Origin: Lichenifustis flavocetrariae
GTDB taxonomy: Bacteria; Pseudomonadota; Alphaproteobacteria; Rhizobiales; Beijerinckiaceae
DNA length: 64,000 nt
Direction of reading: 5' to 3'
Assembly (NCBI RefSeq): GCF_026130545.1
Contig: NZ_JAMOIM010000001.1
Span: 62,001-126,000, forward strand
The notes beneath the pieces were generated by a model. It saw nothing but the letters and a program-made list of their open reading frames with translations. It was not told the origin of the DNA and did not search any database. Below are positions 56,071 through 64,000 of the stretch, one piece after another. The first letter of the stretch is position 1, and each line of letters begins with the position of its first letter. The position numbers were made by a program, and so were the translations under genes.

Positions 56071-56965
56071 GTCCGCACACCCGGAGAACCGCGAGACGGA
56101 GAAGAACGCGGCGCGGGCTTGGTTCGAGAGTCTTCAGGTGCGACTCATCGCAGCCTTCGAAACCCTTGAAGCGAATGAGCCGGCGGGTCCCGGCGCACCA
56201 GCCGAGCCAGGCCGTTTCGCACGGGAAGAATGGCATCGCACCGATCATACGGGAGAGCCGGGCGGCGGCGGCATTATGGCGGTGCTGAAGGGGCGTGTCT
56301 TCGAGAAAGCGGGGATACATACGTCGACCGTTTTTGGTCAGTTCGCCCCCGAATTCGCGAATCAGATTCCAGGGGCGGCGGAGGATCCGCGCTTCTGGGC
56401 GTCAGGCATTTCGCTGATCGCCCATCCCTGGAACCCGCATGTGCCGGCTGTGCATATGAACACGCGTTTCGTGGTGACCTCGAAGGCTTGGTTTGGCGGC
56501 GGCGCCGACCTGACGCCTGTTCTCGATGTGCGCCGTACCCAGGACGATCCGGATACGCTGGCCTTCCATGCGGCCATGAAACAGGCCTGCGAGGCACATC
56601 CGGCTGTCGCGCCCTATGACAAGTTCAAGGCATGGTGCGAAGACTATTTCTTTCTTAAGCACCGCAATGAGCCGCGCGGCGTCGGGGGAATTTTTTACGA
56701 CTATCTCGCGACCGACCCGTTCGACGCTCCCTTCGCTTTCACGCGGGCTGTCGGCGATGCGTTCCTGGGCGTCTATCCCACCCTTGTGGTTGGAAATGCG
56801 GGAACGCCGGCTACCCCTGACCAGGTCCGCGAGCAACTGGTGCGGCGGGGCCGCTATGTCGAGTTCAATCTCCTCTACGACCGCGGTACGATCTTTGGAT
56901 TGAAGACAGGTGGCAACGTCGCGTCGATTCTGTCGTCGCTGCCGCCGCGTGTGGAATGGCCGTGA
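56057..56965 (+). CDS. hemF: oxygen-dependent coproporphyrinogen III oxidase
   Basis: The 302-residue enzyme decarboxylates coproporphyrinogen III to protoporphyrinogen IX in haem synthesis. Family signatures are evident: [56 protein letters not shown] and [19 protein letters not shown]. It requires oxygen, in keeping with the aerobic respiratory operons next door. It overlaps trmL. Confidence 0.97.
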   Translation: MNPHESAHPENRETEKNAARAWFESLQVRLIAAFETLEANEPAGPGAPAEPGRFAREEWHRTDHTGEPGGGGIMAVLKGRVFEKAGIHTSTVFGQFAPEFANQIPGAAEDPRFWASGISLIAHPWNPHVPAVHMNTRFVVTSKAWFGGGADLTPVLDVRRTQDDPDTLAFHAAMKQACEAHPAVAPYDKFKAWCEDYFFLKHRNEPRGVGGIFYDYLATDPFDAPFAFTRAVGDAFLGVYPTLVVGNAGTPATPDQVREQLVRRGRYVEFNLLYDRGTIFGLKTGGNVASILSSLPPRVEWP

Positions 56966-57047
56966 CGGCAGTGTCGCGGTTGTCATCCTGCCGTGCTAGA
57001 GCCTTCGACCTTGGCCGAATTTCCGGCCAGCAGCGGCGAGACCTCTC

Positions 57048-57233
57048 ATGGAATTTGAAAAAGGAACGATCGTTCAGCTGAAATCGGGCGGGCCGGCGAT
57101 GATCGTCACGGGCCAGACCGGAGACCGTGTCGAATGCCTTTGGTATGGTGATGTGGCCGATGATGTGAAGACCGGCACCGTGCCGTCATTCTGCCTGGTC
57201 GAAGCTGAAATCGAGGAAGTGGACGACCGCTGA
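57048..57233 (+). CDS. DUF2158 (YodC-like) small protein
   Basis: A 61-residue protein, MEFEKGTIVQLKSGGPAMIV followed by ECLWYGDVADDVKTG, an SH3-like beta barrel of the DUF2158 family. The family is widespread in proteobacteria without an assigned biochemical role. The length is normal and the start is the only ATG. It stands alone between hemF and the exported DUF5666-like protein. Confidence 0.85.
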   Translation: MEFEKGTIVQLKSGGPAMIVTGQTGDRVECLWYGDVADDVKTGTVPSFCLVEAEIEEVDDR

Positions 57234-57320
57234 ACCGCATCTCCGCGCCAGTCGGCCTGCTCATGCGGCCACGCCGCCCTAGTTGAAGGTGGGAACGCCG
57301 GCGCTCTGTCGGACGCGACC

Positions 57321-57944
57321 ATGGTGATGTTGATGCGAACAAGCACGTTTCGGCTCGGGGCGGCTTTCCTGTGTGTGGGGGCTTTGACGACCGCTCCCGC
57401 GATGGCCGCCGATATGGCCCATATCCGCGGCACGGTCTCGGCCGTGCAGGGGTCCCATGTGACGATTAAGACGGTCGACGGGAAAGACATTGGTCTGACC
57501 CTTGGGGCGGATTGGAAGATTGGCGGTGTTGTCGCTGCCAGCATGGCCGACATCAAGCCGGGCACCTTCATCGGCACGGCCAATGTGGCGGGACCTGATG
57601 GCAACAAGGCTCTCGAAGTGGTGGTGTTCCCCGAAGCCATGCGTGGTACCGGGGAAGGCGACTACGGATGGGACCTCAAGCCGAAAAGCGCGATGACGAA
57701 TGCCAATGTCACCAGCAAGGTGGATGGCGTCGACGGCTCCAGCGTGATGCTGAGCTACAAGGGCGGCGAAAAGAAAGTCACAATTTCCCCCTCGACCCCC
57801 ATCGTGACCATTGTCCCGGCCACCGAGGACGATGTGAAAACGGGGGCCAAGGTTTTCGTGGCCGGGAGCGAGACGCCGGACGGCACCATGCTGTCGGGCG
57901 GCCGCCTCGTTGTTGGCAAGAACGGTGTCACGCCGCCCATGTGA
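57321..57944 (+). CDS. exported DUF5666-like beta-domain protein
   Basis: The 207-residue protein has a signal peptide (RLGAAFLCVGALTTAPAMA) and two beta-rich repeats: HIRGTVSAVQGSHVTIKTVD and ANVTSKVDGVDGSSVMLSYK, each followed by a stretch like IKPGTFIGTANV or VKTGAKVFVAGS. That pattern is DUF5666 (OB-fold-like) in periplasmic proteins. Tandem start codons (ATG GTG ATG TTG ATG) leave the exact start uncertain by up to four residues. Role unknown. Confidence 0.75.
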   Translation: MVMLMRTSTFRLGAAFLCVGALTTAPAMAADMAHIRGTVSAVQGSHVTIKTVDGKDIGLTLGADWKIGGVVAASMADIKPGTFIGTANVAGPDGNKALEVVVFPEAMRGTGEGDYGWDLKPKSAMTNANVTSKVDGVDGSSVMLSYKGGEKKVTISPSTPIVTIVPATEDDVKTGAKVFVAGSETPDGTMLSGGRLVVGKNGVTPPM

Positions 57945-57977
57945 TGACCCGAGCCGCGCCGGCCGGTCGCATGGGGG

Positions 57978-58415
57978 TCAAGCGTGGGGCGGCAGATCGT
58001 CGACGCCGAGCCGTGACTTGATATCCGCAAGAGCGCGATATTCCGCGGGGTGAGCGACGCCGTCGGCTGGGATAAGTTCCCGGCAGGCGGCGATCAGGAC
58101 GTGGGCTGCCCGCCGTTGTCCGACGATCGGGTCGATCTTCTCCCAGGCAAGTTGTTGGGCCACTTCCGGGTCGAGCCGGAAATTGGCCTCATGCTCGGCA
58201 GCCGCATGGGCCACGTCGTCGCGAGAAAAGACTTCGAGCGCAGGCGTGTCACGGATGATGGCGAAGAGTCGGCGACGCTCGGCACTGGCCAATTCCCCGT
58301 CCGCATGGGCCATCAACGCGTAGGCGGCCACGAGTGCGTCCAACAACATCTCGGCAGGTGCGGTCGGGGCGTCGCGGGGCGACTCGGGGCGAACATTCGA
58401 AGACGATGTATACAT
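57978..58415 (-). CDS. TerB-family tellurite-resistance-like protein
   Basis: The 145-residue helical protein shows the TerB/DjlA-like acidic repeat: ALMAHADGELASAERRRLFA and, later, ELIPADGVAHPAEYRALADI, each an Asp-containing helix-turn unit thought to bind metal. A strong site (AAGGAGG, nine bases before ATG) fixes the start. No terC or terD gene is nearby, so resistance to tellurite is not implied; stand-alone TerB proteins are common in this order. Confidence 0.82.
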   Translation of the reverse strand: MYTSSSNVRPESPRDAPTAPAEMLLDALVAAYALMAHADGELASAERRRLFAIIRDTPALEVFSRDDVAHAAAEHEANFRLDPEVAQQLAWEKIDPIVGQRRAAHVLIAACRELIPADGVAHPAEYRALADIKSRLGVDDLPPHA

Positions 58416-58820
58416 CGAGGTAAACCTCCTTGGGTCAAAGGCTGCGCGCTCTTGCGTCGCGTAGATCGGAGGTCGAACGAAGATTTCGCCGGACCCCGAC
58501 AGCGAGGCATGTCATCAGTGTGAGACATTGCGCAGACTGATCCGACATCGCGTCGTCGATAAAATCGATAACGCCAGAGGGGCCCGGATCAATACATAGA
58601 AACTGCCAGCGATTTCACATCCGCGCAAGCCGAGAGGCCTGAAACCGGCACCGCCGTGAATTAAACCTTGGCAAGGTCATACGAGGTACCGCAGGTTTTC
58701 GGGCCCCATCAAGGGACGTTTCGCGACGTGTCCCCGAGAACGACATCGGTCAGGCGCCGCAACGCGGCTTTAACCAACATCCCGTTCAATGCGTCCTCTC
58801 TCGTGATGCACATGGTCGAG
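58416..58820. other. intergenic region between the divergent terB-like and SleB-like genes
   Basis: About 400 bases without a convincing gene. It holds the terB-like ribosome site near its left end and a moderately AT-rich patch around 58555-58670. The frame of the SleB-like gene is open from 58668 but shows no family sequence there. I see no clear promoter, RNA or repeat. Confidence 0.5.
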
Positions 58821-59423
58821 ATGTCGCGAACCGGATGTATGCGGTCCCTGCTGTTGGCGAGCATCCTGGCATCATCCGCCGGTGGATGCGCGTTGCTGCC
58901 CGGTTCCGAGGCCTTGCTCACGGATCGCGAGTGCATGACGCGCGCCATGTATTTCGAATCCAACCGGTCGAGCCCCGACGGTATGATGGCGGTCGGCACC
59001 ACGGTGATGAACCGGGTGGCGGCGCCAGGCTTTCCCAAGACCGTCTGCGGTGTGGTCGGGCAGTCTGGCCAATATGCGAGCGGGGTCCTTACGAAACCCA
59101 TGAACCCGCGCGAAAGCGCCCGGATCGCTGTGGTTGCGGATGCGGTTTTGGCGGGAGCGCGTCATCCACAGGTCGGTGGCGCGATGTACTTCCACACCGC
59201 GGGCCTCACCTATCCCTACACCAACATGCATTATGTCGCAGTTGCGGGCGGCAATGCCTTCTATGAGAAGCGGACGCTAGGCCGGGAGGAAACCTCGCCG
59301 CCGCCGCGAACCGAGGCTCGTCACGGGCCGCAGACGATCGACGATCTGCTGATGTCCTTCGCGGAGCCAGGGCCTGTCGCCCGGAACATCGCGGTCGCTC
59401 ACGTGTCCTTTCCACGCCTCTAG
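58821..59423 (+). CDS. SleB-type cell wall hydrolase, exported
   Basis: About 200 residues: a lipoprotein-like signal (MRSLLLASILASSAGGC) and a Hydrolase_2 (SleB) domain with ECMTRAMYFESNRSSPDGMM, where the Glu is the presumed catalytic residue, then GTTVMNRVAAPGFPKTVCGV and GAMYFHTAGLTYPY. Such enzymes cleave peptidoglycan as lytic transglycosylase-like hydrolases. Several ATGs lie in frame (58806, 58812, 58821, 58839); I chose the one giving a normal signal peptide, without a decisive ribosome site. The C-terminal 45 residues are Pro/Arg-rich and unassigned. Confidence 0.85.
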   Translation: MSRTGCMRSLLLASILASSAGGCALLPGSEALLTDRECMTRAMYFESNRSSPDGMMAVGTTVMNRVAAPGFPKTVCGVVGQSGQYASGVLTKPMNPRESARIAVVADAVLAGARHPQVGGAMYFHTAGLTYPYTNMHYVAVAGGNAFYEKRTLGREETSPPPRTEARHGPQTIDDLLMSFAEPGPVARNIAVAHVSFPRL

Positions 59424-59818
59424 GTCCGCCGCGTCCTTCCGCGTCCCGGCGGGTGCGCGCGTTTCGCACAGGCGGGCGCGGCAATGGCGCCCGACACCAA
59501 AAACCACAACGGTCCGGGCACTTAGAGGTCCACCAACGCTCAACTTAGATTTGAAATGACGATGGGCGGACTTGCTTTGTTCAACCATGCCAAAGGATGG
59601 TTTTGCTTGACCTTCCTCATCGTTTGACACCCCTGTCGAAGTCGTTCACAACAACCACAAATAGAAGCAGGCAGATCCAGAGGGCAATCCAGCTAGCAGG
59701 ATCGGGCAACCCTCAACGTCCCCGAGGCGGATTAAAAACGGCGCTCCATGCACGTCCGAACGCAAGACCGACCCGATGTGAGACACGCCTGGAACGGCGA
59801 TGTCATCTGGAGACGGGC
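59424..59818. promoter_or_regulatory. leader region upstream of the exopolysaccharide genes
   Basis: A 395-base non-coding stretch, distinctly less GC-rich around 59520-59660. It contains an inverted repeat AACCAT-N8-ATGGTT at 59583-59602 and, at 59680, a 14-mer also found in the icd/hss terminator. The frame of the following gene is open from 59597 but the ribosome site lies just before 59819. This is a candidate control region for the polysaccharide locus. Confidence 0.4.
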
Positions 59819-61171
59819 ATGACGGCAGTCGAGGTGGCCAGCAGGCAGCAGAACCATCGGGACGGAACGTCAAGGTCCCGGCGGTCCGACCGGATTTCCA
59901 CCTTGGTCAGCCGGCAGACGGCGATCGCCGCGACCGTGCTGCTGGCGTGTAGTTTCAACGCCGGCCTCGCCTTGGTGAACGCCAACGGTGCGGCCCTGAA
60001 TTCAAGCGTGGTGATCGCCTGCGAAGGTGCCTTGACCGCATCGGCTCTTGTGCTTGGCATCGATGGCCGGCGGCCCGACAAGATCAAGTGGGTCCTGCTC
60101 TGCGTGGCGATCGTGGGTTTCAACATCGCCAACGGCTTCGGCAGCGGCGCTTTCGACCCCAAGTTCATCCGCGATGTGCTGCTGATCCCGGTCTTCGTTC
60201 TTCTCGGTCTGTCCTCGGCGCCGGGGGATCTGCTCCGCGTAACCGTGAAGTTGCAGTGGCTCGTGCTCGCCGTGATGCTGTTCGAAGCGATCAGGCCGGA
60301 CGATTTCGGCCGACTCTTCAACGTCATGTCCTATTATATCAACACCCGGGGATTTCAGGCGGAGTCGTTCTGGAACGGCGACTCCGACCTCTTCGTAAGC
60401 GCCACGCGGCCTGGCGAACGCTTCCTGTTCGCCTCGCTCAATATCCATCGGTTGTCGTCGATCTTTCTCGAGCCGGTCTCACTCGGAAACTATTGCGTGC
60501 TGGTCGCCATGATCATGATCGTGTGCTGGTCGTCGCTCAGCTTGAGACAGCGGGTGTTCTTCTGCATCAGCGACGCCATGATCCTTGTCGGATGCGATGG
60601 CCGCTTTGCGACGGTCTCGATCGTGCTGATGCTCGCGGTCCGGTTCGTGGCGCCATTGATGCCTCGCTTCAGCAACGTGCTCTACCTTCCGGGTATCCTC
60701 GGCGTTTCGGCGATTGTCGTGAACCTCTTCCACATTTCTCCACTGGGAGACGACTTTCCGAGCCGGACGGCAGGCAGCATCACGGCCCTCTCTCACCTCA
60801 CCCCGGCAGGCCTTCTCGGCTATTCGGGTCCTTTCTCGTACAATGTCATGGATAGCGGGATCGCCTATCTGGTCTACAGCCAGTCGCTATGCGGCGCGGC
60901 GGTCATCTGGGCCTTCATAGCTCTCGGGATGCCACAGCGCGACCGTCTGGCGCAGGTCATGCTCCATGCCATTTCCCTCTACTTCACGATGAATCTTCTC
61001 ATCAGCTACTCGGTCTTCTCGATCAAGACTGCCGCACTACTTTGGTTCGGCTACGGGCATATCGCACGCCATTCGGGCTACTATTTACGCGGCCGGTCCA
61101 TCCCGCTCTTCACGGGCCCGACAGTCGAACGCCGCTCTGGCGAACTGATGCCGTCGGGTCGGACGGCCTGA
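59819..61171 (+). CDS. polysaccharide polymerase-like membrane protein (Wzy/O-antigen-ligase type)
   Basis: A 450-residue integral membrane protein with roughly ten hydrophobic helices and a large loop in the middle (about residues 165-215, NVMSYYINTRGFQAESFWN ... FLFASLNIHRLSSIFLEPVS). The loop motif RLSSIFLEPVSLGNYCV resembles the conserved R-x-x-G/S-x-F-x-E-P region of Wzy-type polymerases and O-antigen ligase-like proteins. It likely polymerises an exopolysaccharide repeat unit at the periplasmic face. GGAG six bases before the ATG supports this start. A GH5 glycosidase gene follows after 34 bases. Confidence 0.75.
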   Translation: MTAVEVASRQQNHRDGTSRSRRSDRISTLVSRQTAIAATVLLACSFNAGLALVNANGAALNSSVVIACEGALTASALVLGIDGRRPDKIKWVLLCVAIVGFNIANGFGSGAFDPKFIRDVLLIPVFVLLGLSSAPGDLLRVTVKLQWLVLAVMLFEAIRPDDFGRLFNVMSYYINTRGFQAESFWNGDSDLFVSATRPGERFLFASLNIHRLSSIFLEPVSLGNYCVLVAMIMIVCWSSLSLRQRVFFCISDAMILVGCDGRFATVSIVLMLAVRFVAPLMPRFSNVLYLPGILGVSAIVVNLFHISPLGDDFPSRTAGSITALSHLTPAGLLGYSGPFSYNVMDSGIAYLVYSQSLCGAAVIWAFIALGMPQRDRLAQVMLHAISLYFTMNLLISYSVFSIKTAALLWFGYGHIARHSGYYLRGRSIPLFTGPTVERRSGELMPSGRTA

Positions 61172-61205
61172 GCTTTTGATACTCCCCAACCCAAGGAGCG
61201 AGACT

Positions 61206-62225
61206 TTGTGCAAGACACGGAGCAATACAGCGACCGTTTTGACCCTCGCTCTGGCGGCAAGCCTCTCGGGGGGAGCCGCGCAGGCGGCGTCATCCCCGGC
61301 TGCCTCGCTGCCGGCCTGGATCACGGGCGTGAATCTTTCGGGTGCCGAGTATAATAGTGCAAGCACGCGGATCTACTTCGATTATACATATCCCACGAAA
61401 TCCGAAATAGACTATTATACGAAGAAGGGCCTCAAGCTCTTCCGCGTCCCCGTTCTCAGCAGCCGCATTCTCTCGACGAGCATGACGACCAATGGCGGGG
61501 GGCCTGATTGGAAAGCGCTGACCGGTTTTATTGCCCAAGCAGCGACAGCCGGCGCCTGGGTCGCCATCGATTTGCATCAATACGGCACTATGCCGTCCGG
61601 CCTTGTCGGCCGGAATGCCGCGGCCACGACCGAGTTCGTCGCGGCCTGGAGCGAACTCGCCAAGCGATTGAAAACGACACCGAACGTCGTCTTCGGCCTG
61701 ATGAACGAGCCCAACCAGCAATCGGCCAGTGAATGGCTGAGCGGCGTTAACGCCGCTGTGGCAGCCATCCGGAAGGCTGGAGCTACGCAACTGATTCTCG
61801 TGCCCGGCTCCTACTGGAGCGGGGCACATAATTGGACAACGACCGACAATGCCGCGGTCATGGCAGGCGTGAAGGATCCGGGCAATAACTTCGCCTATGA
61901 AGTGCACCAATATCTCGACCAGTATAGTTCTGAGACCACCGCCGCGGTTGCCAAAGGCAACGGCAAAACCAGCCTCGTCGCGTTCACGAACTGGGCGCGG
62001 TCCCGTCACGTGAAAGGCTTTCTTGGCGAGTTCGGTTTTGCGACCACGGCCGATGCCATGGCCGAGGGCAGCGATCTTGTGGCCTATATGGCGGCCAACA
62101 GGGATGTCTGGCGGGGCTGGACCTATTGGGCCGGTGGGCCGTGGTGGGGGAATTACATGTTCTCGGTCGAACCGAGCTCGGCCGGCGACAAGCCGCAGAT
62201 CAGCGTGTTGACCAAATATAAGTAG
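61206..62225 (+). CDS. secreted glycoside hydrolase family 5 (cellulase-like)
   Basis: The 339-residue product has a signal peptide (VLTLALAASLSGGAAQA) and a GH5 TIM barrel: GVNLSGAEYN, KLFRVPVLSSR, GAWVAIDLHQYG, the acid/base Glu in VFGLMNEPN, YEVHQYLDQY and the nucleophile Glu in GFLGEFGFA, then WTYWAGGPWWG. GH5 members of this type cut beta-1,4-glucans. In an exopolysaccharide locus it may trim or edit the polymer. AAGGAG lies seven bases before a TTG start at 61206. Confidence 0.9.
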   Translation: MCKTRSNTATVLTLALAASLSGGAAQAASSPAASLPAWITGVNLSGAEYNSASTRIYFDYTYPTKSEIDYYTKKGLKLFRVPVLSSRILSTSMTTNGGGPDWKALTGFIAQAATAGAWVAIDLHQYGTMPSGLVGRNAAATTEFVAAWSELAKRLKTTPNVVFGLMNEPNQQSASEWLSGVNAAVAAIRKAGATQLILVPGSYWSGAHNWTTTDNAAVMAGVKDPGNNFAYEVHQYLDQYSSETTAAVAKGNGKTSLVAFTNWARSRHVKGFLGEFGFATTADAMAEGSDLVAYMAANRDVWRGWTYWAGGPWWGNYMFSVEPSSAGDKPQISVLTKYK

Positions 62226-62262
62226 CCGTCAGGCTTGATGGACGGCCACACAAGGAGACGGC

Positions 62263-63771
62263 ATGGGAGTTCGCGCCCTCAAGGCCAATTTCACGATCAA
62301 CATCCTGGGCGCCTTGGTGCCTCTGGGCGTGTCGCTCGTGACCGTTCCGATCTATATCCGCCACATCGGCGACGCGCGCTATGGCGTGCTGTCGATCGTG
62401 TGGGTCCTGCTCGGCTATCTTGGGTTCTTGGATTTTGGCCTGTCGCGAGCCGCCGTGAATGCGCTGGCGCGGTTGCGAGACGCACCGCAGGCGGATCGGG
62501 CGAAGGTTCTCGTGACGACCGTCGCACTCAATCTTGCGCTCGGACTGCTCGGCAGCCTCATTCTGGCGGGTGTCGGCGGGTACCTGCTTCAGCATGTCCT
62601 CAACGTGCCGGACGATCTGAAGCCGGAGATCGCACGGGCCTTTCCCTGGGTCGTCGCCTTGTTTCCCATGGCGCTGGTCGCTGGAGTGGGCATCGGAACA
62701 CTTGAATCGCGTGAGCGCTTCCTGCTCGCCAATTGCCTCCAGGTCGGCGGTACGGCGGCCGGACAGATCGTGCCGGTGCTCCTGGCAGCCCTGGTCAGCC
62801 CTTCGCTCGCCCTCATCATTCCGGCGGCCGCCCTCGCGCGTGGCCTGATGGTCGTGACAGTGCTGGTCGTGGTCTGGCGCAGCGAGGGGCCGCTTTCGTT
62901 TCGTCAGTTCGACCGCTCGCAGGCGCGCAAGCTTCTCAGCTACGGCGGATGGATCACGGTCTCGGGTGTGATCAGTCCGATCCTGGTCTCCGCCGACCAG
63001 TTCGTGATCGGGTCCACCCTGGGCGTCGCGGCCGTCGCGCTTTACGCCATTCCAATGAACCTGGTCACGCGCAGCCAGGTGTTCCCGTCGGCCTTGGCCA
63101 GGACCTTGTTTCCCCGTATGTCGCACGCGGGCGGCGAAGATGCGCGGCGGCTGGCGCGGCGCGCCCTCGGGTCGCTGACCTACGGCTATGGCGCGATCTG
63201 TGCTCCGGCCATCGTGGCAACGCCCCTGTTCTTCCATTACTGGATCGGGCCGGAACGTGCCGCTGTCGCGGCGCCGGTCGCGCAACTCCTGTTCTTCGGT
63301 GCCTGGGTCAATGGCCTCGCTTTCGTGCCTTACGAATTGCTGCAAAGCCAGGGGCGACCTGATGTGACGGGCAAGTTCCACGCGGCTGAAGTCCTGCCCT
63401 TCACGGCCCTTTTGTGGGGTGCGACAAGCCTGTTCGGGATCATGGGAGCCGCCGTGGCCTGGAGTCTCCGCTGCGCCATCGATGCTCTGTGCCTGTATGT
63501 GGCGTCGCGGATGCCGCGTGAGGACCTGGCGCGGGCCATGGTGCCGCTGCTTCTGATGCTGGCCGCGGGCCTTCTGTCGCATTTCGTCGGCGACAGACTC
63601 TGGGCGGGGCTTGCCGCGACCGTGATCATCGGCCTCTTGGCATTGACGATGGCTCTGAGCCTGGATGCGGACCTGCGTCGACTTGCCGAGAGCGTCGTCC
63701 TTCGCCTGATACGGCGGGCGCCGAAACCGCCCCTCGACGATGTTGTCTCCCGCGTCGAGCCTTCCGCATGA
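62263..63771 (+). CDS. Wzx-type polysaccharide flippase (oligosaccharide flippase family)
   Basis: A 502-residue membrane protein with about 12-14 helices. The N-terminus LKANFTINILGALVPLGVSL and the segment YGVLSIVWVLLGYLGFLDFG are typical of the MATE/MOP superfamily flippases that move lipid-linked repeat units across the inner membrane. AAGGAGACGGC precedes the ATG. The stop overlaps the start of the next glycosyltransferase gene (ATGA). Together with the upstream polymerase-like gene it indicates a Wzx/Wzy-type route. Confidence 0.88.
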   Translation: MGVRALKANFTINILGALVPLGVSLVTVPIYIRHIGDARYGVLSIVWVLLGYLGFLDFGLSRAAVNALARLRDAPQADRAKVLVTTVALNLALGLLGSLILAGVGGYLLQHVLNVPDDLKPEIARAFPWVVALFPMALVAGVGIGTLESRERFLLANCLQVGGTAAGQIVPVLLAALVSPSLALIIPAAALARGLMVVTVLVVVWRSEGPLSFRQFDRSQARKLLSYGGWITVSGVISPILVSADQFVIGSTLGVAAVALYAIPMNLVTRSQVFPSALARTLFPRMSHAGGEDARRLARRALGSLTYGYGAICAPAIVATPLFFHYWIGPERAAVAAPVAQLLFFGAWVNGLAFVPYELLQSQGRPDVTGKFHAAEVLPFTALLWGATSLFGIMGAAVAWSLRCAIDALCLYVASRMPREDLARAMVPLLLMLAAGLLSHFVGDRLWAGLAATVIIGLLALTMALSLDADLRRLAESVVLRLIRRAPKPPLDDVVSRVEPSA

Positions 63772-64000
63772 CGACCCTCTCGGTCGCTATGGCGACCTAC
63801 AACGGCGCCCGTTTTCTCCGCCACCAGCTCGACAGCCTCGCGGCGCAGGCGCTTCTGCCGGACGAGCTGGTGGTGACGGACGATGGATCGACCGACGCGA
63901 CGCTCGCCCTCCTCGAAGATTTCGCGGCGTCCGCGCCGTTTCCGGTGCGGGTTCATCGCAATCGCGACCAGCTCGGCTACCGGGCCAATTTCCTGCATTG
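63768..64000 (+). CDS. glycosyltransferase family 2, 5' part only
   Basis: The first 77 codons are present; the gene continues beyond the right edge. The start TTLSVAMATYNGARFLRHQL and the DxD-preceding loop PDELVVTDDGSTDATLALL are the GT-A nucleotide-sugar binding elements of family 2. Its start codon overlaps the flippase stop by four bases, so it belongs to the same operon and probably adds a sugar to the repeat unit. Confidence 0.9.
   Translation, partial: MTTLSVAMATYNGARFLRHQLDSLAAQALLPDELVVTDDGSTDATLALLEDFAASAPFPVRVHRNRDQLGYRANFLH

Noticed and set aside
59597-59818. 74-codon upstream extension of the polymerase-like gene
   Set aside because: The extra residues are polar and Arg-rich without homology, and a GGAG site stands right before the ATG at 59819.
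62200-63582. 460-codon minus-strand frame opposite the flippase gene
   Set aside because: The translation is extremely rich in Arg, His and Gln with no domain, while the plus strand encodes a clear multi-helix flippase.

Overview
The window is chromosome-like DNA from an alphaproteobacterium, most likely of the order Hyphomicrobiales (Rhizobiales). The evidence is a CckA hybrid kinase, a one-cysteine DksA, a giant membrane-anchored coiled-coil protein of the growth-pole-ring (GPR/RgsE) type, a eukaryotic-type NADP isocitrate dehydrogenase, homospermidine synthase, an aerobic-type HemF and uniformly high GC with housekeeping genes on both strands. The genus cannot be fixed from the sequence alone. 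I see no transposase, integrase, phage gene, CRISPR array, tRNA or rRNA gene. Everything here rests on reading translations and motifs; no database search was run.

Layout. 1-2811: 5' end of a glycosyltransferase coupled to an LpxH-like phosphoesterase, an XRE/cupin regulator and an enolase-superfamily epimerase/racemase. 2830-12672: a protein of about 3,070 residues with seven 80-residue tandem repeats, and a divergent single-domain Hpt protein. 12731-15260: a [2Fe-2S] ferredoxin, a thioredoxin-reductase-like ferredoxin reductase and MsrQ. 15267-20113: a minus-strand run sixA, ycjX, ycjF, ilvA. 20311-25004: dksA, an orphan FliO-like protein and cckA. 25011-28136: an RBBP9-type hydrolase, a small secreted protein, TrmJ-like methyltransferase and icd. 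28267-35868: homospermidine synthase, AMP nucleosidase, two envelope/stress proteins, a phosphohexomutase, an inositol-phosphatase-family enzyme and a HAD hydrolase.

35925-45755 is a tad/cpa locus for Flp (type IVb) pili: flp pilin, cpaA, B, C, D, E, F, tadB, tadC, with tight start/stop overlaps in the middle, plus a divergent gene that encodes only the N-terminal secretin-type domain seen in CpaC. 45917-55286 holds purH and respiration: a cyoABCD quinol oxidase operon and a petABC cytochrome bc1 operon, so the quinol pool can be oxidised directly or through bc1. 55555-59423: trmL overlapping hemF, then small and envelope genes including a TerB-like protein and a SleB-type hydrolase. 59819-64000 opens an exopolysaccharide locus: polymerase-like membrane protein, secreted GH5 glycosidase, Wzx-type flippase and a glycosyltransferase cut off by the window edge.

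A cell-pole theme links several parts: CckA (top of the CtrA phosphorelay), an unassigned Hpt protein, the giant pole-ring-like protein and polar-type Tad pili, with a CtrA-like TTAA-N7-TTGA site upstream of cpaB. That link is an inference from content and spacing. The strongest leads for follow-up are the repeat-expanded giant protein, the Hpt gene beside it, the stand-alone CpaC-N-domain protein and the orphan FliO-like protein between dksA and cckA.
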